From Hyaloperonospora brassicae (Eukaryota; Oomycota; Peronosporomycetes; Peronosporales; Peronosporaceae): a DNA stretch of 64,000 bases. Positions 14,401 through 25,821 of this stretch are shown here, piece by piece. The position numbers and the translations under genes were made by a program. Below the pieces are notes generated by a model that was not told where the DNA came from, made no database searches, and saw only the letters and a program-made list of their open reading frames with translations. Within the stretch, counting starts at the first letter, position 1; the number at the start of each line of letters is the position of its first letter. Where the stretch lies: positions 558,001-622,000 of the forward strand of contig CANTFL010000174.1 of the NCBI GenBank assembly GCA_947650285.1, written 5' to 3'.

Positions 14401-15497
14401 CTGTCACGAATGCGCCTATTTCAAGGCACACCTTCATGCTTGTAAGAGTCATATTGCGCTGAAATAAACTTGAGACTACGATCTTTTAGCGTCTGTAGTA
14501 GGGTAAAATTGTTCAAATTACCTCAATCGACAAATACCCGAAACGAAAAGTCTTTCGTCACTTCAATATAAGGTGACGAGGAAGCCCTCATCATTACGGG
14601 CTGTACCCCCACAAATGCGGTGTGTTAAGAGATACTGTATTCATGAGGCCTGTAAATTTATTGTAATTTCTGGACCAGCAGAACGGTATACCCCTACTGA
14701 CCCCGTGCGTTTTTTGGTACGACCAGGTTATTGCTTACGAACCCGCGTCTCGAGTGCTTCTTGGACGGCAGAAGGTATTTGAGTATTTTTGTATGTTTTA
14801 CTGGGTTTGGGTCAATAAAGTCATAGGCTAACTACCTTTTATTTAAATATTAAATGCATTTTAGCAATCGCTTGTGCTCTGGAAAGCGGATTTACTCGCG
14901 ATCCACGTTGCATTTAGGTGGTGAAGCGGGATTCACAGCTTTCTGATGTGATCTCGCCTCTCTACTGGTGCCCAGACGACCGACTATTTGACGGGGTGCT
15001 CCGTTTCCGTGCTTGATTCCTACCTCACTTTGTGTACCCGTAGGTAGGCCGGAATGCACTCTTCTTGGTGGACTCTTGGCGATGCTAAACCTGACCGTGT
15101 TTGAACGGGGTTATCGCATGAAAAATTTCACGCGATCACAGGTCACTTGTAGCTACTCAATATAAGATACTTGGATCAAAACGAGAAAACCTTGTATAAT
15201 ACGTAGATCTTGATCTGCTTGACCTTCTGACCACTTGAGCCGTCTCACGATCTTGATCACCCTTGTTTTCTTGATGCGCCTTATCGCAGTTTTCTTGATG
15301 TTTGTGAGAATCCTGAACGCACCTGGCCAAACAATCCAGGTGCGATACTAGTGCAGACGAACGGAACATTTTTTTGTTTCGTCGAGAGGCCAAATGTTCA
15401 GCCCGGAAGAGATGACGCGTGTCTTTTGAAGTAAATCGAACTCTGTTTAATGTTGGCCAACCATCTCACAAAACCTGCGACATACCCTTCACGCGTC

Positions 15498-15625
15498 TAG
15501 CAGCGCTTTATCATTTTTATGGTTGATCTTATCGCCTACATCAACCAATAGGTGGAGCGGGCTGCAGTATTACCCTTGAATGAAATATTCCTCAATATTT
15601 CCATGGGCAGGTAATATTGATATAT
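15498..15625 (-). repeat. LTR remnant, other end of decayed Gypsy
   Basis: Partner of 8301-8430, in the same orientation, about 7.2 kb away. It still contains a small hairpin, AAATATT-CCTC-AATATTT. Confidence 0.65.
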
Positions 15626-17639
15626 ACACAATCAATTGCAATGATATTTATGAATATTATATTGATTACGATAATGTTGCCAAGCAATAGATCAACTAAG
15701 ATACTATTTGCATTGCGATGTTCAAATATCAATGACAAGTATTACACTCACCTCGACACGTTCGACTCACCTGTGCAGATGGTGCTCCGCTTCTGCAACC
15801 GACTGATCTTCGTCGGCTAATAATCCAAACTCTTTCTGCTTCGTACGAACGCTGTCGTCAGCTGTCAATTTAAGACCTTTCGTCGACCAACGCGATGCTG
15901 TCGTGAGATACGCGAGCGTGTCCCTCGCTCGCAATACGGACGACGACGGTATGTCACATTGCGCCAGTGACAGGCGTTTAAAAACTCGCTCGGGCGTTAA
16001 ATCGCGTGTCGGGAACAGGAACATGAAAAGAGGTGTGAGAACTCGATGGACATGCGCTTGGTCATGCTTGCAATTAAGTGCTTCTTTTTAGCACGAGGGC
16101 GACTTCGTTCGTGTGGTGGACGTCGCGCAACAGCTAAAGCTTTTCGCCATACGAGAAGACCTCCTGCGTGTGGCGTTACGCGACGCTCAACTTGCAAGAG
16201 AACTTGACAGCCACATTCGAGAGAGCAGAAGATGGTTCTGGAGTGTGTCGTGTCGTTGGCAAAGAAGTTAACGAGCAGACACGAGAGCAGTCAACACTGT
16301 GTGTGCAGTTGCGTCTCGAGCAGAAGTCAATGGACGAGAGATGAAGGAAAGGCGGCACAGAAACGTCATTCAAGGGCTGGTGTGCAGTTGAAAAGAAGAG
16401 TGAACCGCTGAAAGAGGGTGGCTGGTCAGGTGCCGTGCACTCTTTTGCTTGCAATTCAGGTACAAGAATGGCATGAGATGCCTATGACGGGCGACACGAA
16501 CACGGCACTAGCTGCGATGAGTGACTCGTCGTGCAACGCTTCGGTGCTCGCGATGATGACGGCCGTGCAAGGGGTTGTGGAATTGCACATGACCGTGTAT
16601 GCGTCACCAAGTGCATCGACAATGAAGAAGGGGTGGAGTCGGTCATGTTGAGCTTTACAATGACAATGCACTTGATGCTGCATGTATTGGATGCTTGACT
16701 GCGCAAACAAGGATTCGGTTTGTACAGGCGACGCTTTCTGCAGGAACCTCGTCAGGTGAGACCCATGCGATCGGACTATCCAACGAGCTCAGAACTGGCT
16801 TGTTGCAGGTCCGAAGCGTGGCTTTGTTCGTGACTGTGCGTAGCGTGAGCAAGGGAACATCTCGGTAGCTTCGTGTCTGAGAGTGTATCAGTGCGTGCGT
16901 GGGGATTAGCCCAACCTACTGACAACTTTTGTCGCCGAAATCTCTTGACCTTACTCCTCCTTTATCAATTTCGTAAGGTCAGTCGCAGTGTGGAGTTAGT
17001 GCTGCTGCAGAGTCAAGACCAGGTGCTGTCTTTCTTTGCTCTCATCTTTCTCTGTAACACGTCCACGCCATTAACGCGTTGCTTCCTCGCCAAACAATCA
17101 CGACGAGACTATCGTCCGTACACCTCACGACCACAACGATTTCCCAGCTACGAAGACCCACCGTTCTGGACGAGATTGTGTGGTGTTTATTGCACTGAAC
17201 TATTTAGACATGCAGTGGAACAAGCCCCATAGCTTTCTCCTCTTTCTGACGATCTGAGCACAAAAAGCACGTGCCCGTGATAGGGTGTCATTCTTGTCTC
17301 TACTTGACACACGACACGTCCCACGCCAACTTTTTGTGCTTCAAGTGACTTGTGTCATTGGAGCACCAAGGACGACTACTGACCCACGTCACTTGCATGG
17401 CAGATCCAATTAACGGCTACGTGACAGCTTTTATAGCTAAAGGCGGATGAGAACAATGTTCGTTGGTCTCGGTAAGCCCAAGCGTTGGTTCTATCGCGCA
17501 GAAATCTCCAGTCTTGTCGTTCTGAGTTTCGTCTATACGAGAGGTTCACGAGCCACAAACGTATTGTGCGATCGTTCATTACACGCGCGTCATAAGACTG
17601 ACTACACATGCAGCACTTGGCTGTAGAGAAGCGTTTAGC
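15626..17639. other. Spacer upstream of the first effector module
   Basis: Only unrecognised frames (for example 15767-16024 minus, 16873-17232 plus). Base composition is less AT-rich than the transposon zone to the left. I see no supported gene. Confidence 0.35.
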
Positions 17640-17692
17640 CATGCATCTGCGCTGACAGACGACAATGCGCACGCCAACTTCTCGTGCTTCAA

Positions 17693-18046
17693 TCAACTAG
17701 TGCTCGATGGAACGTTGAGATGATGGCATGTCGACCGTTCCGCTTGCAGTACAGACGAATCGTAGCAAACACGTGCAACGAAAGCTGGAGATCTGCTCAT
17801 GCAGATCCCTCTCGAGAGTCTGCGCCACACTTTGATGAGCAAATGAGCTGCTGGGCAAACGAAATCGTTTGCTCGTCCACTCGTGTCAAGTCGCTCTTCG
17901 TGCAAGTGCAGCATCGCGTCGCTCACCATCTCGTCAAGACGACCGGAATTGCAACTAATCTCTTTGGTGGCAGTTTGGGCCTCAACAACAGCTGAAAGAA
18001 TTTGTCCCTTGCCATCGAACGATGTGTCAACAGCTCTCAGCCTCAT
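17693..18046 (-). CDS. Unrecognised 117-aa ORF, conserved in the module
   Basis: This frame is divergent from the effector and starts about 370 bp upstream of the effector ATG. It begins MRLRAVDTSFDGKG and ends LNVPSSTS. The same start and end are present in copies B (46513 onward) and C (62567 downward), but there an 8-bp difference (TTTGCTCG, present only here, around 17869-17880) changes the frame after LDTSG. No domain or signal peptide is seen. Conservation may reflect only the high identity of the whole module rather than coding, because overlapping frames on the other strand are equally open. Low confidence that it is a gene. Confidence 0.25.
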   Translation of the reverse strand: MRLRAVDTSFDGKGQILSAVVEAQTATKEISCNSGRLDEMVSDAMLHLHEERLDTSGRANDFVCPAAHLLIKVWRRLSRGICMSRSPAFVARVCYDSSVLQAERSTCHHLNVPSSTS

Positions 18047-18365
18047 AGTGCGCTACAGATGTTGCCCAGTCACCGATTGGGAGGGCGGCGCTCATGCATT
18101 TGTGACCGACTGCGGCTACTTCTCGTCTCGTTTGTGCCCTGCAGTTGCTAAAAACAGACATCCGTAGAAAAGGCCGTCTCTACGGAGCCGCACTTTCGGC
18201 CCTGTCGACATACATAAGTGCATACTAAAGTAAACAGACGGTCGTTGCCCATTGCTACTTCCGATCATACGTCCGAACAACAGAAAGCACGTGCCGAATG
18301 CAGCGATCGGACTGCACGACGGACGACGGCCGCACTGCGTCTGGCTTTCTCAGAGCTCCTACTTT

Positions 18366-18386
18366 GCCATTCCCACATTTGCTCTG
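18366..18386 (+). promoter_or_regulatory. Putative oomycete Inr/FPR-like core promoter
   Basis: GCCATTCCCACATTTGCTC lies about 50 bp upstream of the effector start codon. It resembles the oomycete initiator plus flanking promoter region (CATT-pyrimidines-CA-TTT). The same block sits at the same distance in copies B (46175-46195, minus) and C (62885-62905). The family consensus is from memory and the match is imperfect. Confidence 0.4.
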
Positions 18387-18419
18387 CCCCCATCACTCCT
18401 CAAGTTCCACTCGCGAGCA

Positions 18420-19076
18420 ATGCGTCTTCTCCACGCAGTGCTCCTGTCTGTCGTCATTGTCTTGGCGCTCGACGTGGGTCTGCTGCAAGCCCGCGCACTC
18501 GATGACGACTAGACGGATGTCCCTGCTGGCGACGTCCATCCATCACACGAGACTGCCATCGACGAAGAAAGCCGATTCTTTCCAAGTTTCATCGCTAAGA
18601 TCAAGGGCATCTTCGGCCGGCCGCCTCCATCTTCAAAGCTTAACCCGGCGGCACCAAAGTTAAAGCTTTCTAGAGTGGACAAGCATCTTGCTCGTCTTTC
18701 TAAAGATAGAGAAGTTGCCGCGCAAAAGGTGATAGGAGGGGTTAAACAAGTGGTTGCGTTGGTGAAGGACGGGAAGTTTAACTCCAAGAACGGTGAAGCT
18801 GCTTTACTTAAAGCGTTAAAGAATGTTGGTGTGGCGAACAGAGGTCGTGAGGACAAATTGATTGATGTGAAGAAATTGCTACAATCTCATCTTTCGGATG
18901 AGCAACTAGCTGGATTAGTTAAAACAGTCAAAGAGTCATCGAATGATCATGTATATGCTTTCGGGCTTAGATTTGTTAAAGCTGAACGACAGAGTCTGCG
19001 GCGCAGAGTTTAAAGGGTACCTAAACTCGTGGAACCAGCAGGCGGTTTGAGGATGACCGTGTTAGATGAGGCATAG
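18420..19076 (+). pseudogene. Secreted effector-like protein, broken copy
   Basis: The first 30 codons encode the same hydrophobic signal peptide as the intact copies (MRLLHAVLLSVV start, predicted cleavage near residue 24-26). Codon 31, GAG in the other copies, is TAG here (18510-18512). The frame then stays open, with the EER-like stretch DEESR and a lysine-rich helical body unlike copies B and C, to TAA at 19011. Past that stop the same frame continues into sequence resembling the conserved 3' end of the other copies (LRMTVLDEA, ending TAG 19074-19076), so a second stop may also have been gained. The body shows no frameshift, which suggests recent inactivation. Readthrough or a sequencing error cannot be excluded. 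Confidence 0.75.
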
Positions 19077-19240
19077 CAACGCAGTCGCAGACATACATTT
19101 CTTTTTTTTCTTTTTTGCTTAATATATACCGTCTATGTACTTGCAACCTATTTGTAATTGGTTTTGATCTTCAAGTGTTGAGTATCGTGTGTGTGCATTA
19201 ACGAGTCAGTCTTCTTCATTCGAGTCTTGGTTCCGTGTAG

Positions 19241-22200
19241 CCTCGCCGGGCTTCCTCCGTTTACCTTCGAACTCCTACTGCTCAAGCATGTTTATGATCA
19301 AGATCATGCTTTTTAAAATAGGTAAGCGGTCAACCCCGCTCGCGTCTACCTGTTAAAATAGTCAACCACATGATGTATCGTTTCAGTCGGTAACTTGGTG
19401 CTAGACTTCTTTACAAAAAGATCAAAGCGGCTCTGAAAGGGACACTTTCAACCAAATAAACACTAAATTGGTAAGAAAATATCAAATTTTATATGATAAT
19501 GAAAAAAAATAGGTTGATTTCTGGTTATTTTAGCTGCTTAGCACAGAAGAATACGTAATAAAGCAAATATAGTGGATAATTATTTAGACCTGCTCGCATA
19601 GCAGAAAACATGACTTTGCTTTGTGGTTGAAGACGCACAACAAGTTCATACTTTCCAACTGCTTCACGACTCATGTGAGGTGTGATCGATCCCACTACAA
19701 GATAAAATTCATGCCGACCAGATAATAACGTGGAGGGCGGCAGTGTCACGAGCCAGTTGTCCTAAGGCACACGCCTGTATGAGCAGCGTCGCGTAAGAAC
19801 GAAGGTAACATTGCGATTTGTGACTTCATCACACAAAGATTTAATGTGGATTCCGATTGAATGGTCGATGGAAAATCATATTGTCAATTGTACCAATTTG
19901 AAACACGAAAGAACATCCGGCGTTGCTGAAAAGGTAATATCTGTCCCTTTTGTATCGTAAAAACAGTCTTGGATCACAATAAACTGCTTGTGACGTGTGG
20001 GATGCAGTCGCGGCCAAGCGTGATTTGCGAGTGGGTAGTCGGTTGTGATCAGTACATCAGGGATAGTATTACACTGTGATGATCGGTGTAGACACGTGTT
20101 GCGCAGTAGGAATTGCGAGGCGGAAGAGTCCGCTCGGCAAACACTATTTGTGGTGTGTTATAAGTGGTTAAATGCGCAAGACATTGCTGTCGATAACTTC
20201 TTGTATTTAGTTACTTATTTGCTCATCGAGAATGTGGACAAGGTGTCACTTCTACAAATTCAGTTGTTTCAGCGATGACATTGCAAAAGGTATGGCTCGT
20301 TTTACCGCAGTCTAAGATCGATCTAAGAAGCTGACATAGTAGACTTGTAAAGAAGAGCGGTGTTTGCTGTCATATCTGACATCGTTCCTTTGAATTCGTA
20401 CATGTGTCGATCTTTAACATCAACATTGTGATGGTCACTGAATCGTCTCGCTTTCCTCATACGGCAATGTGTAAAAGTCGAAAAGCGATATTTGTATCGA
20501 AATACGTATGCAGAATCTGAAACTGCAGTACGTTGGTATCGAAATACGCATCAAGACCTGCTGCTGCAATACCTTGGAACGAAGCTAAGGTTCTGAGTGT
20601 TTAAAGTACGGTTGATGTGTAGTCATTAAGGTTTATGCGACCGCAACAAACAAGGGATGACAATGAAATACGAGCCGGTCGAAGGTGTGGACGGTTCGGC
20701 TCCAGCCAACGAGAATAGTTAGTCAACGGTCGACGTACAGCAAATAAGCTGATCGTAATTGCCACTTGTCGAATCGCTTTCTTTCTAAGACATCAATGAC
20801 CAAGTTATATTGTAGTGTCGTAAATTTAAGATGTAAGTTAGTCATGCGAAGAGTAGAATGAGCTTTTACGGGTCGTATATGAGCTACAGGGTTGATCTAA
20901 TGTACAAAAGTTATCGAAACCTTTTTTTAGTCAGCACGACAATCATTATTCAAGTCAACTTGTCGACTTCAATGCGCTGGTCGTCACCTCATAGACCTTT
21001 TGGCTATTCTTCTACCTACGCTCGTTGCTCGAAGAGAGGAATCTGGTCTATAGTCTCAAGCATACTTCGACCAAGATTAGGTCGGTTAAACGTCGCCACC
21101 TGCAGCAATTTATCCCGAGCAACCGCTTACGCCACCAGTCATCGCCTGACCGAAGTGTCCGAAGCAACAAAACCCTACCGTGGCTGCAAAAACGTAATCT
21201 TCCCGCCAATGAGGCTGCCATCGTCTGGGTCTGAAGCTCAGAATGACTTGGGCTGGGCTTTATTGCTTAGAGTAACGTCACTAAGCTCATACAAACGCAG
21301 CGGGTATCATGGCATACTTTGCACAGAGGGGCAAGCTGAATGTACGCGTATCTTCGGACTCATAGGTATCGAGCGAATGTGAGTTTTACGTGCGACGTTA
21401 GCCATAGATGTTGTTGAAAAGAGTAGAGGGCAACAATGTTAAACTTTATTTACGCAAAGCTTTGCTGCAGCGTTGACTGCCGTGAATGCCAGCAAGCTCG
21501 TCCCATCCGTTCTTGAGACCGCGTGCAAATGCTCTTGATTACCAGACCTGCCCTGATCGAAGCAGAGCTCTTTTATTTGTAAACTGGAACGCTTAGCTCT
21601 GCGTCTAGGAGACGATACATGCACCTGACTATGAATTCGTTAGCGATGCTGTGAATGATGCGACTGGTTTATCGTTGATAATGTAGCTCATTGCTACTGA
21701 GCTTTCGCTAGTACCATACCTGTTTTAGCGCCAAACTGAGTCTTCTTGTCCCGTTTAAAATGAGTACTACTAAACAGTAAGTCCAAAAGTCAAAGAGAGG
21801 CGAAATTGTGGGTAGCATCATTTGAATCAGCAAATTAGCAACGGTACCGCTTTCGTATTCAACACCACATCCGCAAGAAAATAGCAATTGATAACATACA
21901 TCCAGCCAAAAGCATCCGCAGCAAGACCAAGCTGATAAAGATTATTACCATACTTAAGGCTGGTGCGTTGCACACTTTTCAATTCATCTTTTTGTCCGAA
22001 AGCCTAATACTTAGCGTCTGTAGCTAAAATCGTTTGTTGAGGCTCATGCTTTTCACCACACTTTCAGCATGTAGATAAGTAATAAGCAATGTGTTTAAAT
22101 CAGGCTGTTTTATTTCAGCGCAATCTCTATTGCATACTTTCTACTTCCTCTTGCGCCCTCTACATAAACCTTGTTTGTGAAGTGCAGGTAAGACTTCAAC
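19241..22200. other. Intergenic, AT-rich, no supported gene
   Basis: The longest frame is 20858-21382 plus (174 codons, no recognisable motif). The frame at 21439-21624 minus may be transposon-derived, but I cannot name it. No RNA gene seen. Confidence 0.35.
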
Positions 22201-22639
22201 TGTAACGGGGCACTGTTGACTACGTATTGGTTGACCAGTACGGAGTATACTTTCACTGACGACAGTGGTCGACAGTGCCCTGCTAGGTGTTTAAGGAACA
22301 CAGAGGAAGGAAGGGAGACTAAGTAGTCAGACTAGTCTCTTGGTAAAAGTAAAACTGTATTAATATAATTAAGTCCTATAACTTCTTGAATCTCTGTTGT
22401 CCTGACTTAATTATACTAATATAACTATATGTATGATGATGTCTACTCACTACCCATTGCGCGCGTCTAGCAGCGATTGGTGGATTGATATCATCACGAT
22501 ATCTACCAATGAGTAGACCCTTCGTTCATCTCAACAATATCAACATGTCTGTGATATTGTTATAAGAATATTCGATGTAATATTCTTTATTGTCAAATTG
22601 TTTGAATAACAATTTCATTTAACGGGCTACCCCGTTACA
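22201..22639 (-). repeat. Solo LTR of the same Gypsy family
   Basis: It starts TGTAACGGGGC and ends CCCCGTTACA. It is flanked by near-identical 5-bp duplications, TCAAC (22196-22200) and TTAAC (22640-22644). The interior shares TTAATATAATTAAG, GCGCGCGTCTAGCAGCGATTGG and the hairpin AAGAATATT / AATATTCTT with the LTRs at 25414 and 33008. The orientation matches those LTRs, so the coding sense is minus. About 439 bp, slightly longer than the 392-bp LTRs. Confidence 0.85.
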
Positions 22640-22877
22640 TTAACAACAAAGTGATCACACTCATCATTTTGCGTACTTGTAAATGAGGAAGGCATACAGT
22701 ATCATCGACTGAACCTTAACGGTCCGATTTATTCGATGGCGTTCAGTGTGTTCTACAATAGACTGGCCGGTCTTCTACAAGTGCAAAGACTGAACGGTTT
22801 GACGGAAGCGCGCACGACGAGGTTCAGTTAAATCAGGGGAAACAAAAAAGTGCCCCGTTCAATTACGCAATAAAAAA

Positions 22878-22942
22878 GGGAATCGCTAAATTCACACCCC
22901 TTTTCCTTAGATTCACCCCCTTCCTTCAAAATTTTATATATA
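22878..22942 (+). repeat. Inner terminal inverted repeat, left
   Basis: GGGAATCGCTAAATTCACAC, then CCCTTTTCCTTAGATTCAC, followed by an AAAATTTTATATATA tract. It pairs with 23414-23477 with few differences over about 60 bp. Confidence 0.75.
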
Positions 22943-23042
22943 AAAATCCCTATTCATGTTTAAGATTTGATTTCTGACAAAGGTATTACCCAATAATCTA
23001 GGCCATTAATTGGCAAGTAATACGTAAGAAATACATAATATA

Positions 23043-23413
23043 CTACTCACGCCTGTGGTTTAGCTCCTCCAGCGTTACTGATAGGGCACCACGCAATAAC
23101 ATGCTTCGTCCTCCCGAGGTTGAGTATGCCAGTCGGGAGCAACTTGTATCTCCTCTTGTTCTCACCTTTTTGTCCTGCACGACCGTTCGTGGAAAGTCGT
23201 CAAGAATGAATCCACGACGGCGTTCCGAACTCTTTTTGGCGTCCTTAATGATACCGACGACAATCTCGTCGGTCACAAGTGCGCCCGACTCCATCGCGGC
23301 TTTGTCCTTTTTGCCTATGTCGGTACCAGCAGCTACAGCAGCGCGCAAGATATCGCCCGTAGCCAAGTGGCAGAGAAAGTACCCGTCTTTGTCCAACGGC
23401 GATTGCGTACCTT
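23043..23413 (-). pseudogene. Adenylate kinase fragment captured by a TIR element
   Basis: Read on the minus strand, the fragment gives GTQSP, CHLATGDILRAAV, GALVTDEIV and GFILDDFPRTV in order. These match the region just after the P-loop through the NMP-binding segment of eukaryotic adenylate kinase. The start of the P-loop (GPPGSGK) and everything after FPRTVVQ, including the LID and C-terminal arginines, is missing; the frame then runs into unrelated sequence. It lies exactly between two inverted repeats. It cannot be a working kinase; the intact parent gene must lie elsewhere. Confidence 0.8.
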
Positions 23414-23477
23414 GTATATATAAGATTTTATAGGAAGACGTGAATCTAAAGAAAAGGGGTGTGAATTTAGCAATCCC
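23414..23477 (-). repeat. Inner terminal inverted repeat, right
   Basis: Reverse complement partner of 22878-22942: its minus strand reads GGGATTGCTAAATTCACAC, then CCCTTTTCTTTAGATTCAC, then an AT-rich tract. Confidence 0.75.
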
Positions 23478-24460
23478 CTCTAAAAATGCCTCAAAGATTC
23501 ACGAAATAAAAAAATGATCCACGTCCTAGTATACTCAAGTTAATTTTATGATGTAGCTACACTTCAATTAACTCAAGCACAGCTCATCGATACAAGTTAT
23601 AGTTCTGGTTATGATGGTTCTTAACGCAATTCGTACCAGTACGATGCAACCTACTCTGACCCCTCCCAGTAAATGCTGGCACTTTAAAGTGCAAGTTGCT
23701 TAAATCACATCATTATATTATATCGTGTCATTAGTCTTTATCGCAGCTCGTTAGGAGCAGCACCACACTCGTCTTTTTTCTATCTATACACACACAATCA
23801 CACGTACACTGTCCTTCACTGAGCACCAGCACGCACGTGTTGCAGACTTCCGTGAACGCGACCCCATCCACTTCAACAACTACATCTCGTGCCTTTACCT
23901 GCTGCCACACGCGACTACCTCGTCAACTGCTGCTGCTGCGACTCCGACTCGAGCTGTGACTGAGACTCAAACTTAGCCGGCGTAGTAACGGACTCGTCGA
24001 GCGTCGACGTCGCGCGCTTCCTCGTGACGCCGACACGGGACTGCTTCGTCGTTCGCTGCGGAACGACGACGGGCCACGTCGACGCATTAACGCCGGTGAG
24101 CGCGAAAATGCGATCCCACAAGTAGATAGACATTATTAGCAACCGCAGCACCTACAACAACAACAACAACAGCAGCAGCAACATCAACAATAGCAACTGA
24201 TACAACAATAATAAAAGCAGTTACATTAATAACAACAACATTAGAATCTACTGACTGTTTTTACTGCCGCGACCGATGATAAGAAGACGCGTTGATGTCC
24301 TCACATCTCACGTGTGCGCCTGCACGCGGCTTCATTAATAGGGCGGGGATTGTTCACGGCCATCAATGGGAAAAACGAAAATGATTAAGGACGTGTGGTT
24401 TTATGTGTACCACATTAACCTAAGGATACTAGGACGTGGGGCATTTTTTTATTTTCCCGT

Positions 24461-25413
24461 AAAATAATAATTGCGACAGAAATTTATGTGAGGACGTGCA
24501 TCAACCCGTTTGCACCGATGAGAGCATTAGATTCCGACACGACTAACCCCATTCATTCACCATGCTAATCTTCACAAATTGATTACAGTAAATATGTGCT
24601 GCCATGGCGCATTGCCGGTCAAAGTGGCTGCTTACAAAATAGCCAACATCACGCCTGTATATTCTCTTTGTTTAGTCACTAGTTCGTACATCAGTAAAAG
24701 AGATTGTTAATCAGAAATGCAACATGGCAAGCAAAAAGATGATCGATAATCGAAAGTTTCTCGCCAACGCTAAAGAGAAAAACTGGGAGGAAAATATTCG
24801 GTCGCGCCTTTGGCTTTCACATGAACTGCTGAACTGTTACTAATCAACATAATTAGCACACCAAACAAACGAGATCTGAGAAACCTTTTGTTAAATATTT
24901 CGTTATTTCCGTTTCGATGCACTAAACATCGCGTCTCGCAGACACTGAAGCTCAATGCAGCGGATGTTGGACATCGCCAAGCTTATGTATTGGGAACAGG
25001 CCATATGCACTCCATGGCTTCGTCTACACAATGCGACAAGTTATTGACAGAGTTGATAAGATAACGACATTCACATTGCCGCGATCGTTCGTGATCGTGT
25101 TCAAAAGGATAGGGCAAGGGTAGTATTATTCACCAGACGGATGACAAGTCGGCCACTTTGGTACATCCAAAATCTGCTACTGTCGCAAGTTGTTACAGAA
25201 AGAGTCGTGTCAAATATTTGTATGCCGGGCTATGAAAGGCTTCTTAATTGCTCATGTAGTCAGGTCTTTTCTCATTCGACGATCCCGGTCCCTCGAGGGC
25301 TATACTTCTGCTTTCGAAATAGCGCTTGACGTTCGGGATCATAATGTCAAGTAGCACTATAATCGAAAATGATCAATTGTAATCTGAAGCATGCTTGACC
25401 TTCACACCGATAC
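24461..25413. other. Spacer, no gene recognised
   Basis: AT-rich sequence between the TIR element and the Gypsy element. Only two frames of about 60 codons, without motifs. Confidence 0.4.
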
Positions 25414-25805
25414 AGTAACGGGGCAAACCCTTGCGTGAACTTAACGCAAGGGTTTTGGTGCCCCTATAGACGTACACGAGGCAAACGAGGAAGCGTAGAA
25501 TAAGGGAAAAGTAAATCTGTTGTATTAATATAATTAAGTATTAAACACTGTCTCTCTGTTTGACTTAACTTAATTATGCTAATATAACTGAGTGTATGAC
25601 GACGTCTACTCACCACTCATTGCGCGCGTCTCGCGGCGATTGGTGGGTTGATATCGTCAATATATCAACCAATGAGCAGACTCTTTGGTCGACCCATCAA
25701 TATCACCACCATTGGTGATATTGCTAAAAGAATATTCAACATAATATTCTTTATTGTCATTATCGTCTAAATGACAATTTCCATGCAACGGGCTGCCCCG
25801 TTACA
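25414..25805 (-). repeat. 3' LTR (coding sense minus)
   Basis: Begins AGTAACGGGGC (the canonical TG looks mutated to AG) and ends GCCCCGTTACA. Internal hairpins: 25426-25436 with 25444-25454 (11 bp); 25698-25708 with 25713-25723 (11 bp); AAGAATATT with AATATTCTT; 25753-25761 with 25770-25778 (9 bp); and GTAACGGG / CCCGTTAC at the end. Confidence 0.93.
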
Positions 25806-25821
25806 TCACCCCCCCCCCTTA
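25806..25821 (-). other. Polypurine tract
   Basis: A run of about ten C on the plus strand, reading AAGGGGGGGGGGTGA on the coding strand, directly abuts the 3' LTR. This is the expected place and composition for plus-strand priming. Confidence 0.8.

Larger units (their letters stand above)
8301..15625 (-). mobile_element. Heavily decayed Gypsy retrotransposon
   Basis: Two similar blocks of about 130 bp at the ends (8301-8430 and 15498-15625) look like remains of its LTRs. Between them, the order of landmarks copies the minus-strand element at 25414-33399. 10410-10620 matches the region at 27550-27730; the acidic linker at 10718-10960 resembles 27834-28110; 11040-11160 matches 28140-28260. 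The RNase H / RT side near 12290-12720 matches 29400-29830, and 13829-14225 matches 30976-31330. A block at 14690-14740 matches 31808-31840. Every coding part is broken by indels and stops. 8600-10100 does not match the younger element and may be another insertion. Confidence 0.7.
17640..19240 (+). repeat. Effector module, copy A
   Basis: This block is closely related to 61815-64000 (direct) and 45089-47265 (inverted). Similarity starts near 17640 at CATGCATCTGCGCTGACAG and runs through the shared upstream segment, the signal-peptide coding region and part of the 3' side. It lacks the further 300 bp or so of upstream similarity that copies B and C share. The mature coding region is much less conserved than the upstream DNA. 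Confidence 0.8.
22835..24460. mobile_element. DNA-transposon-like element with nested TIRs
   Basis: Outer inverted repeats: 22835-22860 (GGGGAAACAAAAAAGTGCCCC) pairs with the reverse complement of 24431-24460 (GGGAAAATAAAAAAATGCCCC). A second copy of the right repeat type faces it at 23504-23534. A different inverted pair (22878-22942 with 23414-23477, about 60 bp) brackets an adenylate kinase fragment. No transposase is recognised, so it would be non-autonomous. The right half has a CAA/CAG-rich tract at about 24155-24240 and an unrecognised 78-codon minus frame (23915-24151). The superfamily and target-site duplication were not resolved. Confidence 0.6.

Noticed and set aside
18420..18512. 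Canonical RXLR motif in the effector copies
   Set aside because: No RXLR is present between the signal peptide and the EER-like motif in any copy, so I did not call them RXLR effectors.
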